From a virus, in IMG/VR virus record IMGVR_UViG_3300035670_013228, positions 62,001 through 126,000 of that record: a DNA stretch of 64,000 nt; one strand, 5' to 3'. The notes under the pieces were generated by a model. That model had not been told where the DNA came from and made no database searches. It worked only from the letters and a program-made list of their open reading frames with translations. This document shows, in pieces, positions 19,501 to 28,447 of the stretch (positions are counted from its first letter, which is position 1; each line of letters begins with the position of its first letter). A program made the translations under genes and the position numbers.

Positions 19501-21117
19501 AGTGATTATGGTTATGATTTTGTGGTTAAAGGTAGCGGTGTACAAGCTCCAGTAGATGGAGACGAATCTGTATATTTGATTAAAACAATTATAGATCAGA
19601 ATGCTATTAGAGTTTATAATATTACCGGTATTTCCGGGTTTTTAAATAGATTAACTGTGTCTAGTGGATTAATTTTACCAGTAAGTTTAACCGGAACAGT
19701 TCTAAAAGTTAATAATAATGGTATTGCACAAAGTCAGAGTTTTGATAGACATAGTTTGTTATTTACTCATTCGACCTATGCTTCCACAGGTAATAATAGT
19801 TTGAGATATTATCCTAGTGTTCAAGCGATGACAATCGGCACAACAGGAGAACCTCCGTCTCAAGCGGAAACAACGTTACAACAAGGTACTAATAATACAT
19901 TTAATAATATTATTTTAGGTTCAACACAGAGTATAAATACTGTATTTAATAATGCTGGTGCTGCTGGTCATTATTTTATCGTTGCAGAAAGTGGTCAAGG
20001 ATCAAGTAAAAAGGGTATGCAATATTTTGTTGATAATGGAGCATTAGGAGTTGGTGTGGATACAACAATAAGTGACTGGCAAGTTTCTTCTGTATCAGAT
20101 GCAAAGTATTGGCACGAAGCTGGTAAATTGGTTATCGACGGGAAAATTAGAGCCAAAGAGCTACAATTAACACCCAATGGTAAAACCTTACCTGGTTCTA
20201 ATAGCATAAATAAATATCTAAAAATTATAGATAATGCTGGTAATGTTGGATTGGACACTATTGATCTAGATTATCAATTTAGTGGTATACATCCACTTAA
20301 TATAGTAACGAATCCTGCTGACGAAATAGTAACTATTAGGTTAGCAACCACAAATAGTAATAATGTAAACCTAGGATCATCAGACAATGGTTTGATGATA
20401 GTGTGGGATGGAGCCAAATGGATTCATAATAAAGGATTTCGTTTTCCTCAATCAGTAGACAATACCGATAATACTGTTGGCATAGAATTAGGTAATGATG
20501 TATCTCTTAACTCATGTAGAAATAATCATGTGAGCGCCGGAGGGGCATTAGTAAGAAATACCAGTAACTGGAAAGGATCTTCCCAAAATAGTCGATTTTA
20601 TCTTAGAGGAAGAACTCTTGGAGATGTGAGTAGCGAATTACTGGCCGATTGGCATAAAAACACAAGTAGCACCGCTAATATTAATAACACTATTAGTTTG
20701 CAATACTTATCAGATACTAATCCTAACGTGCCGATAGATCATAATAGAACTTTTGTTTGGAACTATACTGTTAATTATAGTGCAGTATTTAGTAATAATA
20801 CCGCGAATGGATACGGCGCTGTTGCTGGCGAATTAAAAGGAGCTATTTTAAGTTATAGAAACACTAACGGTACTCGCACAACTGTTAAACTAGGTAGCGA
20901 TACTGTGACAGAAAAAAGATACAATACTGTGGATTATAGCGCGAAAGCCCCAATTGGAGTATCAGTTTTAAATGATGGAGATAATATTAATGTTCAGAGA
21001 CTAGGAATTTTCGCAAGTGGCGTTTCCGATTATAATGGTTTGTGGTCTGTTATGGTAGATATTAATCAAGTGTTCGTTCCTTCTGGCATTAATTTTGGTA
21101 ATAGTGATATAGTATAA
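16564..21117 (+). CDS. Asn-rich tail fibre / adhesin-like protein
   Basis: This 1,517-residue protein probably forms a receptor-binding fibre. Two modules resemble phage fibre motifs: GRLGINNTNPDAALHI near residue 60 and NRVGVNTTTPRSTLDVSG near residue 858, followed by a GYALIADASGEATW stretch common in fibre proteins. Between them, residues ~165-640 are a long series of degenerate NNNIxxGNNNxISG units, as expected for a beta-roll or beta-solenoid similar to trimeric adhesin heads. The last ~250 residues are non-repetitive and could be the receptor-binding tip. The start follows GGAG with good spacing, 14 bases after the giant gene. No intramolecular chaperone or peptidase motif is visible. 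Fibre assignment is likely; the receptor is unknown. Confidence 0.7.
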   Translation: MSNLNVISGTLNIGSGQVYDIILSDTSGSPTVFNQNRLNIDFAVSGTTAGDALYFDASKGRLGINNTNPDAALHIVTDCAYDGLKIENETNCATGVRILFIHNSQTPPETGSYPVTIDLAGRDNNYNTINYAQIKSRILDPASLQTSGEIIFSVDHTGISKEVFRSSLVNTVLGGMNNVTGHFYDVIGYNNITSGLSYILLGNSNNIVNNTGIVIGNNNYGRGDKVLIVSNNSSVSGLSNIAFSVDSFISGLSNIGIGSSCKATGNYNIFLGSNNNISGNNLVVLVSESMLVGNSGIGFGTNIDNIGNNNIYIGNNINLSGNNDIILGSNTNISGSNNIVYGNSSSVSGNDIINIGRANNTRSINSGIYIGSNINLENSFKSVIVGLGTSTTSGLQDSILLGINNSTLDASPTGLVVIGQNNIVSNIRQSLIVGNNNNLSGNLANNIIIGPRNHVPIDSNNNLVFGVLNNTSGIVISTDGSVTGTDTRTAGNAMSNTNVFGINNWISNASGALVVGNKSRVIGLNANTLGSYTNLDGNNIQNLGNSNFIIGNNISTLGSYNDIIGSHSLSVNTSSERNQIFGSGNIVIGPNEVIISGITIGSNNEVYGPLNIVYGNHNTVGLVRYPCRVSGTNIVIIGNINDFGPGDRVLTCLYSPASKNTACHIRTILDGVNPTTEEPLGIIKQNTGSSYVTTLVVNSTITQSDTVDYYVKTTFDDVVHGGGDPCEECFADLYAGYDTGYVLAFQDGNDETDLINNPLYGNYNTVIGNNNRCTHGSGLVLGYSNNISGINHIAIGHGIKGNYNNSVQIGSSNLNKLFFDNEKIVFNTGTYQQGVYFNSSNAGGVNNDRVLMINLSTNRVGVNTTTPRSTLDVSGVLTTDRLRVKLSTVPGYALIADASGEATWQFPVNLSGQNSGLLFKVTDQIGSGIRDIIFNTGTREITYLRADKDSQETFLLDSESIEERILIISPSGMFLNNPGSDYGYDFVVKGSGVQAPVDGDESVYLIKTIIDQNAIRVYNITGISGFLNRLTVSSGLILPVSLTGTVLKVNNNGIAQSQSFDRHSLLFTHSTYASTGNNSLRYYPSVQAMTIGTTGEPPSQAETTLQQGTNNTFNNIILGSTQSINTVFNNAGAAGHYFIVAESGQGSSKKGMQYFVDNGALGVGVDTTISDWQVSSVSDAKYWHEAGKLVIDGKIRAKELQLTPNGKTLPGSNSINKYLKIIDNAGNVGLDTIDLDYQFSGIHPLNIVTNPADEIVTIRLATTNSNNVNLGSSDNGLMIVWDGAKWIHNKGFRFPQSVDNTDNTVGIELGNDVSLNSCRNNHVSAGGALVRNTSNWKGSSQNSRFYLRGRTLGDVSSELLADWHKNTSSTANINNTISLQYLSDTNPNVPIDHNRTFVWNYTVNYSAVFSNNTANGYGAVAGELKGAILSYRNTNGTRTTVKLGSDTVTEKRYNTVDYSAKAPIGVSVLNDGDNINVQRLGIFASGVSDYNGLWSVMVDINQVFVPSGINFGNSDIV
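17040..18990 (+). repeat. Asn/Gly/Ile-rich solenoid repeats within the fibre gene
   Basis: The coding sequence repeats variants of ggtaataataat and attagtggt, giving degenerate units of roughly 12-16 residues such as IGNNNxISGxNNIxxG. Regularly spaced Asn and Ile positions suggest an asparagine ladder and a hydrophobic core of a beta-roll. A break around 18430-18830 contains non-repeat sequence with a CEECF motif, and the repeats resume at about 18840-18990. Confidence 0.75.
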
Positions 21118-21142
21118 TTATATATAGTAGGAATATGTGGAC

Positions 21143-22768
21143 ATGGGAACTAATATCATATATAATAATTTTGATTTTCAGGGTAGTGGACTATCTATTC
21201 CTACACTATCCATTAATAGTACATTTAATTTAACAGAAGGCGGATCACTAATTGGGGAAACTATTAATATATCTCTTAGAGGACAAATTAGAGATCCTTT
21301 TAATAGACCAATGAATGATAGTGGTAATTGGAGTAGTGGGCCCACTAATTGGGTCGGCATCTCGAATCTAGTTAGTGGTATGGAAAAAGCTTTTAGTGAA
21401 GATTATAAGAAGCTAGAAATTCTTTGCAATAGTAATCAATTATTTACTAATATACTTGATAAGGATATTGAAAAACAAACTAAAGTAAATAAAATAGAAT
21501 TCAGTAATAGAACAGACGAATACTTACTTCAAATATTAGATTATAGTATTGATTTACAAATTGAAAAATCCATAATAGGCGATGAGAGATATATAGACCT
21601 ATCAGGTATTTATGTTTCTAATATAGAAAATTCGTATACGATAAGATCATCGGACACTAGCGAATATATTCAAGATCCAACAACTACAGGATTTTTTCCC
21701 ACAGGTGTATCAAGAACACCATATACTATTACGCGCAAAATAAGTGCGGTTGGTAAAGCAACAGAAGCGGGAGCATTAAATAATGCTAAAAGTTGTGTTA
21801 CGGGATTAGTAGGTAAAGATATTGGCTTTTTTAATATATTATCTAATTTATCTATAACAGATAGATCTACTACAATAGAAGCAGATGATATTAATGGTTC
21901 TTACTCTATAACCGATACATTCAAGTCGTACAGCGGAACAACTGCTCCTACTTTTACAGAAATATTCACTGTTTCTAGCTCATTAGACGATAAATTTAAT
22001 AGAAATATTACTATAAATGGTACAATACAAGGCTTAAAGAATTTACCTACTAATAATAGCAATTTGTATTGGAATATCGACACTACATCAACAGCAGTTT
22101 TTTTTGATACAAATAATCATACTGGAAATATAGCATACTCCAATGCTTCTGGACAATTCAACACCTTTTTAGTAGATAATACTTTTTATCAAAGAGCTTT
22201 AACTTCAGTATTTTCTAGTGGTAATTTTTTACCACCACAAGGACCAATTTTTGAAAATTTTAATAATAGTCCTTCAAATAATCTTAACGGAAGAATATCC
22301 TGGATTAACCCAGATCCGATAAGTGTTAGTGTGGAACATAATAAAACAGAAGGTAGTATCACTTATACATTTGGATATGATTCTAGACCACTAAACCTAT
22401 TTACTAATTCTATTGAAGAACAAATTACCATTAGCGATAGCTATGGTATTAGAGAAAAAGTGGCTCAAACAGTTTTCAGACGGTTTCCGATAATACAGGA
22501 TATATCCACATATACCTTACCAACCAGAACAGTAAATTATACAGCAATATTACCTGTGAGTGGTTCTGCGGTTTCTCATATACCTACTACTATTCGAGAT
22601 AGTCTAAATAATATCATTGAAAAATTTAATCCAAATAAATTATTATCTCCGTCTCTTACTACAGTGAGCGTGGCTAGTTGGCGAACTTCGGATAAAGAAA
22701 CTCATGATCCGTTTTCTGGAACGTTTAAAAAAAGTGTAATATGGTCTTATGAAATACAATCTAGATAA
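21143..22768 (+). CDS. Beta-rich virion protein, paralogue of the next gene
   Basis: I do not recognise a named family. The product (about 541 residues) is rich in Ser, Thr, Asn and Ile and lacks obvious helices, as in tail or baseplate proteins. It is paralogous to the following gene: both begin with an NxxFxF-type motif, and both contain an AVGK stretch followed by NGSYxITDTF and a TxNGTIQGL/IDGSVQGL-type segment in the same order. The ATG at 21143 lies 10 bases after AGGA; an in-frame GTG at 21137 is only 4 bases from it, so the ATG is preferred. Position after the tape measure and fibre suggests a tail-tip or baseplate role, which is inference. Confidence 0.6.
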   Translation: MGTNIIYNNFDFQGSGLSIPTLSINSTFNLTEGGSLIGETINISLRGQIRDPFNRPMNDSGNWSSGPTNWVGISNLVSGMEKAFSEDYKKLEILCNSNQLFTNILDKDIEKQTKVNKIEFSNRTDEYLLQILDYSIDLQIEKSIIGDERYIDLSGIYVSNIENSYTIRSSDTSEYIQDPTTTGFFPTGVSRTPYTITRKISAVGKATEAGALNNAKSCVTGLVGKDIGFFNILSNLSITDRSTTIEADDINGSYSITDTFKSYSGTTAPTFTEIFTVSSSLDDKFNRNITINGTIQGLKNLPTNNSNLYWNIDTTSTAVFFDTNNHTGNIAYSNASGQFNTFLVDNTFYQRALTSVFSSGNFLPPQGPIFENFNNSPSNNLNGRISWINPDPISVSVEHNKTEGSITYTFGYDSRPLNLFTNSIEEQITISDSYGIREKVAQTVFRRFPIIQDISTYTLPTRTVNYTAILPVSGSAVSHIPTTIRDSLNNIIEKFNPNKLLSPSLTTVSVASWRTSDKETHDPFSGTFKKSVIWSYEIQSR

Positions 22769-22777
22769 TTATTTTAT

Positions 22778-24412
22778 ATGTCAGAAATAATAATTAAATA
22801 CGGCGATTTTGAATTCGATTCTAATAAGGGATATCCGTGCCCAAAAGTTTCATTCGATATATCAAAATCTCGGACATCTGCTGGCGATTTTTTAATGTCG
22901 GATAAAACCGTTACTTTGGAAGGAATATGTTATGTTAAAAGAAAAACAGACCATTATGATCCTTTAGAGTATAGTGAGACAAGCCCCAAGGTAGACTATT
23001 CGGTTGGTGGTCTTTTTGAGGCTGCTGATAGTCTAAAAACACAAATACTAGAAAATAATTATAAATCATTAACTGTGAGAGCTATCGGATCACAGCCATT
23101 AATATCTGGTAATTATGCTATTGTGGATAGTATTGTTTTTTCTGAAAATGAAAATAACTGGGCAGATTCTATTAATTATACAATAGTATTTACAGTACCA
23201 ACTTCTGGTAGCGGAAGTCATCTTATAACTAGAACAGAAGGATCTTTTGTTACATCTGTTACAGATAACTATACTTTAGAATCTTTGTATGATAATCAGT
23301 TTTGGGATAGAACATTTAATATTCCAATTCCTACATATAAAGTATCTCATACGATAGGAGCAGTTGGTAAAAATGTTGGATCGCCATCGGGGTCGTTGCA
23401 TTGGGCTAAAAAGTGGGTTCGTGATAGAGATAATTATTCTGGATTAATCGATATGTTTCCAGAAAGTCATTTTACGTTGTATAATCAGGAAAGATCCGTC
23501 GATGTTAGTGAGAGTAACGGATCTTATCAAATAACTGATACTTTTATAGCAAAGAGTGGAGAGGATCCTTGGATTGATACTTTTAAAGCTACTGTATCTT
23601 TAGATAGGCAATATAAAATATCTATAGAAATAGATGGTTCAGTACAGGGTTTAGAACCTGCTACTGGTGTATATGCTGGATTTGTAGATCATAGAACCAA
23701 TCCTCTTCATCCAAGCGGACAATATAGTATTAAAAATCCTGTTTCAGGATATAACCCAGAGGGATACAGTTCCAATAATGGGCTTAAAATTAATAATACT
23801 GCTATTGCTACAACTAAATATAGAAATGCTGTTAGTGGATGGAAAATAATAGAACCATTATTAATGGGTAGAGCTAGTGGATATTTGACACAAGCTATTA
23901 GTATGATTCCATTACGATTTAGAAATGGTATTAGCTCAATACCATTAAATAATATACCGATATCTACATCAGAACAACTATTTCCTTTTGATGGTAAAAT
24001 CACATATAATAGAAGATTCGACAATAGACCATCGCCACTAATTACTGGAACATTATCAGAAACATTATCGATAGAGGATACATTACCTGTGATCAGATAT
24101 CAAGAAACTAAGGTTATAGGCCGTAGACTAGGACCAGTAGTATATGGCTTTATTAATAGTTATAGTGTTGGTAGTAGAACATTAAATTACCAAGGCACAT
24201 TTCCTACGCCCACCGGTCTTGCTAAATATTCTTTTCCTAATACTATATTAAAAGATATTAATAGTAAAATTAGCGGCTACAAACCGGATCCTACAAAATT
24301 AGGCCTTCCTAATGTCGAGTATAATACATATATTAAATCAGAAAATCAAGATATAGATATTAATACAAATACTTTTACATATAATATAACTTGGGAGTAT
24401 TCGACATGTTAA
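22778..24412 (+). CDS. Beta-rich virion protein, paralogue of the preceding gene
   Basis: This 544-residue product shares with its upstream neighbour the order FxF near the N-terminus, AVGKNVG near residue 190, NGSYQITDTF near residue 247 and IDGSVQGL near residue 287. The pair therefore arose by tandem duplication. Sequence identity by eye is low, so the duplication is old. The gene follows after 9 bases and has no clear Shine-Dalgarno sequence, suggesting coupled translation. The function is unknown; a structural role in the tail is inferred from neighbours. Confidence 0.6.
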   Translation: MSEIIIKYGDFEFDSNKGYPCPKVSFDISKSRTSAGDFLMSDKTVTLEGICYVKRKTDHYDPLEYSETSPKVDYSVGGLFEAADSLKTQILENNYKSLTVRAIGSQPLISGNYAIVDSIVFSENENNWADSINYTIVFTVPTSGSGSHLITRTEGSFVTSVTDNYTLESLYDNQFWDRTFNIPIPTYKVSHTIGAVGKNVGSPSGSLHWAKKWVRDRDNYSGLIDMFPESHFTLYNQERSVDVSESNGSYQITDTFIAKSGEDPWIDTFKATVSLDRQYKISIEIDGSVQGLEPATGVYAGFVDHRTNPLHPSGQYSIKNPVSGYNPEGYSSNNGLKINNTAIATTKYRNAVSGWKIIEPLLMGRASGYLTQAISMIPLRFRNGISSIPLNNIPISTSEQLFPFDGKITYNRRFDNRPSPLITGTLSETLSIEDTLPVIRYQETKVIGRRLGPVVYGFINSYSVGSRTLNYQGTFPTPTGLAKYSFPNTILKDINSKISGYKPDPTKLGLPNVEYNTYIKSENQDIDINTNTFTYNITWEYSTC

Positions 24413-24428
24413 TATATAAGGAAAAATT

Positions 24429-27400
24429 ATGAGTTGTCGAAGTAATGCTTATCAACTAGCCGGGCCGTTTAATCAAACATTATTTTTAGGATGTAGTGTT
24501 ACTAATATAGATATGAATATGGGTTGGGGAGCAGAAGTTTCGTCTTGTAGAGTAAATTTAATTAAAGATTTATATAGACATAATAATCATCCGGCTATAC
24601 AAAGCTATAAAGCTACTATTTATACTAGATCTAGTTCTACTAATCTTAATAGAGAAAATCCTAATGTTAATGAGACTAGGGATTTACCATTTCACCAAAC
24701 CATACTTCAGAAAGAAAAAGACAAATGGCAACAACTGAATAACGAGAATAATAATTTACCATCACCACTACAAGATACGGGCAAACACTACTGGAAAACA
24801 TACAGATCAAACATACCTAACCAGTATAATATCGCTAATCCTAGTTTAGGATTTTGGACCACAAGAGATCCTGGTTTTTTGGGAGATTATAGTAATAATG
24901 AAGCTGGAATTGATATAGATCTTATAGGATGTCCAGTATTTTTTAGGTTTATGGATATTTGGTTTGGAGGTATGATAAAAAAATGGGGATTTAATAGTGG
25001 AAAATATGATGTAGAAATCAATAGTTTTGCATCTTTGCTTGGTGGATGTCAACTGATTTTACAAAAATATTATGGTAGTATTAGCACCATGATAGGCAAC
25101 ACAAGTTCCGCATTAGGATTAACCGGACAAAACTTGGCCGTACCATATAATGACCTATATTATCCTTGCGGAAATAATCCGGGATGTACAGCTACTTGGC
25201 CACAATATAATGGATTATATAATGGATCAGTTTATCAAGGTAATATACCTAATATTTTTAATGTTTTTGGTTACTTAGAAAATAATATTAACGGTAGCAG
25301 TGGTTTTGTGGAGGGGCGAGGAGTTTCAGCGCGTAGCGTCTACTTTGCTCTAAAAGATATGTTAGAACCGAAAATTAATAGGGTACAGTTTGGAGAAAAT
25401 GTATTTAATCCGTATGGAGCTATAGTAGCTAGAACTCCATTTGATCGCGGAACACAAACTTTTATTAATCCTCATAATACGACATTTAATATGGACGGAG
25501 CATCGGCACTTCTTAGCGAAATGGGTTTATTATATGCTCCTACAGCTGTTGATGGCTTATCCAGATCGTTGCTTGCACTAGACATAAGCGAAGTACCCGC
25601 TCCGCCTCAAGGCGTATATATATCAGAAGATACAATGTCTATAATCTCTTTTATAGAATATTGTTGTACAAATGCTGGAAAAGATTTTATAATAGATTTT
25701 ATTCCTATGGAACTTCCGGACCGATTTAATCCCAGAACAGAATATTACACTGGAACTATAAAAATTCGTACCGTAACCAGAGATGTACAAGCAAAACCCA
25801 ACACCATCAGAAGTTTTATACTCGATAGCACCTTTCAGCAAAATGTTGTTAGTTATAATTTTGGAGAAGAGTATCAAGACGTAAAAACTAGATCAGTACT
25901 CATCGGCGGACCTCAAGAAAGATTACATCAGTTTACCACCAATACTGGCGGACCAATGGGATGGTACAGAATATATGAGCCATTGATAGATAGTTTTGTT
26001 CCCATAACCAGTTTTGCAAACAATTCGACACAACAAAATAGTTTATATAACACATACAAAATGCCTGATCATGCTAATCAAAGAGTAATACCGAATGGGG
26101 CTGAACCATGGAGACAACTTGGAGGAGCCGCTACTGCTCAAGAAAATAATAGTTTTTATACTTTAGAAACTAATGCTTATGGTAATAACATTGTTCAAGG
26201 ATCTTATCTGCCTCTTAAAAAACCCGCATTAAATAGTACATTTATTGGTCCTAGTAACAGTTATCCTATATATTTAGATATTATTTCTCCGTATTTTGGA
26301 AAAAGTAATAATGGTGAATATAGACGAGTTTATCTTGATAGAAAAACCGGTAACTTACAAATAATATTTGATTTTAGAGATATTCAACCATTTTTTCCCA
26401 CACAATACGACATAACTGACGGCAATTGGAGTGCTGCTGGACAAGTTGTTAGAAATCTTTTTCCGGGCATCGTTGTACAACCCGGTGGTCTGGCTGGAGA
26501 TGTAACAGGAGGGGCGGTAACTTCTGGTAAATTTGTTGTAGAAGAAGACGAGATTAGAGCAGCAATGAGCAATCCTGGTGATTGGTATTATCATTTGAAC
26601 GTTATGCTAAATGTTGGCAAACCTACTGCAACATCTAAAATATTATTTAATTACATAAGTAGAACAGTATCAGATTTGTTTGCAAAATCTTATTTTCAAA
26701 ATAGTTTAGATTTAAAAAATAAAGGAAACTACTTGCAATATGTTCAAACTGTGGAAAATTTTTATAGTGCTTTTAGGGAGCGATACATAGGTCTTAACGG
26801 GATAGTGCATGACATGGGATTAAATATGTTTGCCAGCGCTTTTGCTCTAACACATCCCGAACTCAACGATAGACAATTTCAACAAAGTATGGATAGTATT
26901 AATAACTTATTTGAAAATGTTAGACTATTTATTAGGAGCGTCGGCGAAGCACACTACGGAAAACATTTTGCTGTAAGATTACCACAATTAAGTAGATATA
27001 CTAATAATAGTAATGGAGATACTATTTATAACTATAGTATAGTAGCTGATGCCTGGGAAGAACCAGGAAATATGATTGATGATACTATGGATATTAGTAG
27101 TTTAGCGGCACAATCTTTGACATCTGATAACCGTAAAATGCCACCACTATTAGGTTTTGATAATGGTGCAGAATATGACTTTCCTCCAATAATGTTGGGT
27201 ACTCATAGACATTTAACAGACAATAATCTTATGCATAGTAGTTCATTAACTCCATTTGCTTTGTATAATAGAACAATAATAGGAATGAGTTTAAAAAATC
27301 CATTACAAACAATAGGTATTGGTCCGGCACTTGCTAATAGATATTATCATCCTTTAATTCATAATTTACCACAAGATAGTTATATTATGTTACCATATAC

Positions 27401-28427
27401 GGTTTTATACAGTGACATTGTGATACCAGGTGGTAGATTAACTTTTAGTCCGATTGTGCCAGGCACCACAGCGCATAATATGCCTAGAAATGCAAATAGT
27501 CATTTGTATAAAATATATGCTAAAGCTCAAATATTATCTGTTGAAGAAGGTACTGATAATCCACAAATTACTTTTTGTAGAGGTACTCCGCGGGCTGTTT
27601 TGGCATTACCCAGTCCTATGCTGGTACGATCTGGTCCGTACGATAACGGAATAACTACCGGAATAGCAGCTCTGGTTTTGGGTGATGAAGAACCGGATGA
27701 AGTTGATATTATAGCAGCACCAGATCTGAATCAATTTTTTCGGGCTGATTCGGTTTTGTTAAATCAGGGACCTTCGTTATTTCACGACGGAGAATATATC
27801 GGCATAACCGATACGCAGTTATCATCAAACACATTTCCTAGAGCAGCAAAACCTATTTTTGCGGCTATCCCTTTAAGAAATAATTTAGTAACATATGGTC
27901 CATGGGTATCTCACCCGGGACTAATAGCTAATACTATTTTTCCCGGTCAGGGTTCTACACAATTCGGTTTGGTAGCATTGGTTAATAATTTGGTCGGTGG
28001 AGTAGATGTAAAAATTGATCCTAGCTTGGTACCTTGGGAATATGGAGGAATGAATGCTTTAGATGCTGCTGCATTATCCTTGGTTGGTATTAATAATGGA
28101 TATCAACAAGTACTAGAAACAGGAGATATCACACTTGCTGGTATTATGTTAAAAAATTGGACTCTGGGTAGTTATCTAAATGATGTTTTAGGCCCTATTG
28201 TTAGTAGTATAAAAATAACTATAGGAGATAATGGTATAACAACACAGTATAGTTTAAGAACTTTTAGTAGAAAAATTGGTTTTTACAATAAAGAACAAGC
28301 AGATAATATTAAAAATATAAATCAAGCGATGCTATTGCAAAATCGTAGATTTTCTGAATCAATCAAAAATATGCAAACAAGACTTATTCAGTTTGCGTCG
28401 AAGCCTATGGGAACAAGACCGTACTAA
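24429..28427 (+). CDS. Large virion protein, possible tail-hub component
   Basis: The 1,332-residue product is not confidently recognised. Its N-terminus (LFLGCSVTNIDMNMGWGAEV) and a following segment with FGGMIKKWGFNSGKYDVEI resemble the first domains of tail-hub proteins of the gp27/late-control type, where a 'F-G-G-x-I' strand is followed by 'Y-x-V-x-I'. This is a weak resemblance. The C-terminal 50 residues are helical and basic. AAGGA precedes the ATG by about 7 bases. Location among tail genes supports a virion role. Confidence 0.55.
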   Translation: MSCRSNAYQLAGPFNQTLFLGCSVTNIDMNMGWGAEVSSCRVNLIKDLYRHNNHPAIQSYKATIYTRSSSTNLNRENPNVNETRDLPFHQTILQKEKDKWQQLNNENNNLPSPLQDTGKHYWKTYRSNIPNQYNIANPSLGFWTTRDPGFLGDYSNNEAGIDIDLIGCPVFFRFMDIWFGGMIKKWGFNSGKYDVEINSFASLLGGCQLILQKYYGSISTMIGNTSSALGLTGQNLAVPYNDLYYPCGNNPGCTATWPQYNGLYNGSVYQGNIPNIFNVFGYLENNINGSSGFVEGRGVSARSVYFALKDMLEPKINRVQFGENVFNPYGAIVARTPFDRGTQTFINPHNTTFNMDGASALLSEMGLLYAPTAVDGLSRSLLALDISEVPAPPQGVYISEDTMSIISFIEYCCTNAGKDFIIDFIPMELPDRFNPRTEYYTGTIKIRTVTRDVQAKPNTIRSFILDSTFQQNVVSYNFGEEYQDVKTRSVLIGGPQERLHQFTTNTGGPMGWYRIYEPLIDSFVPITSFANNSTQQNSLYNTYKMPDHANQRVIPNGAEPWRQLGGAATAQENNSFYTLETNAYGNNIVQGSYLPLKKPALNSTFIGPSNSYPIYLDIISPYFGKSNNGEYRRVYLDRKTGNLQIIFDFRDIQPFFPTQYDITDGNWSAAGQVVRNLFPGIVVQPGGLAGDVTGGAVTSGKFVVEEDEIRAAMSNPGDWYYHLNVMLNVGKPTATSKILFNYISRTVSDLFAKSYFQNSLDLKNKGNYLQYVQTVENFYSAFRERYIGLNGIVHDMGLNMFASAFALTHPELNDRQFQQSMDSINNLFENVRLFIRSVGEAHYGKHFAVRLPQLSRYTNNSNGDTIYNYSIVADAWEEPGNMIDDTMDISSLAAQSLTSDNRKMPPLLGFDNGAEYDFPPIMLGTHRHLTDNNLMHSSSLTPFALYNRTIIGMSLKNPLQTIGIGPALANRYYHPLIHNLPQDSYIMLPYTVLYSDIVIPGGRLTFSPIVPGTTAHNMPRNANSHLYKIYAKAQILSVEEGTDNPQITFCRGTPRAVLALPSPMLVRSGPYDNGITTGIAALVLGDEEPDEVDIIAAPDLNQFFRADSVLLNQGPSLFHDGEYIGITDTQLSSNTFPRAAKPIFAAIPLRNNLVTYGPWVSHPGLIANTIFPGQGSTQFGLVALVNNLVGGVDVKIDPSLVPWEYGGMNALDAAALSLVGINNGYQQVLETGDITLAGIMLKNWTLGSYLNDVLGPIVSSIKITIGDNGITTQYSLRTFSRKIGFYNKEQADNIKNINQAMLLQNRRFSESIKNMQTRLIQFASKPMGTRPY

Positions 28428-28447
28428 ATTCAAGGAAAACTTATATT

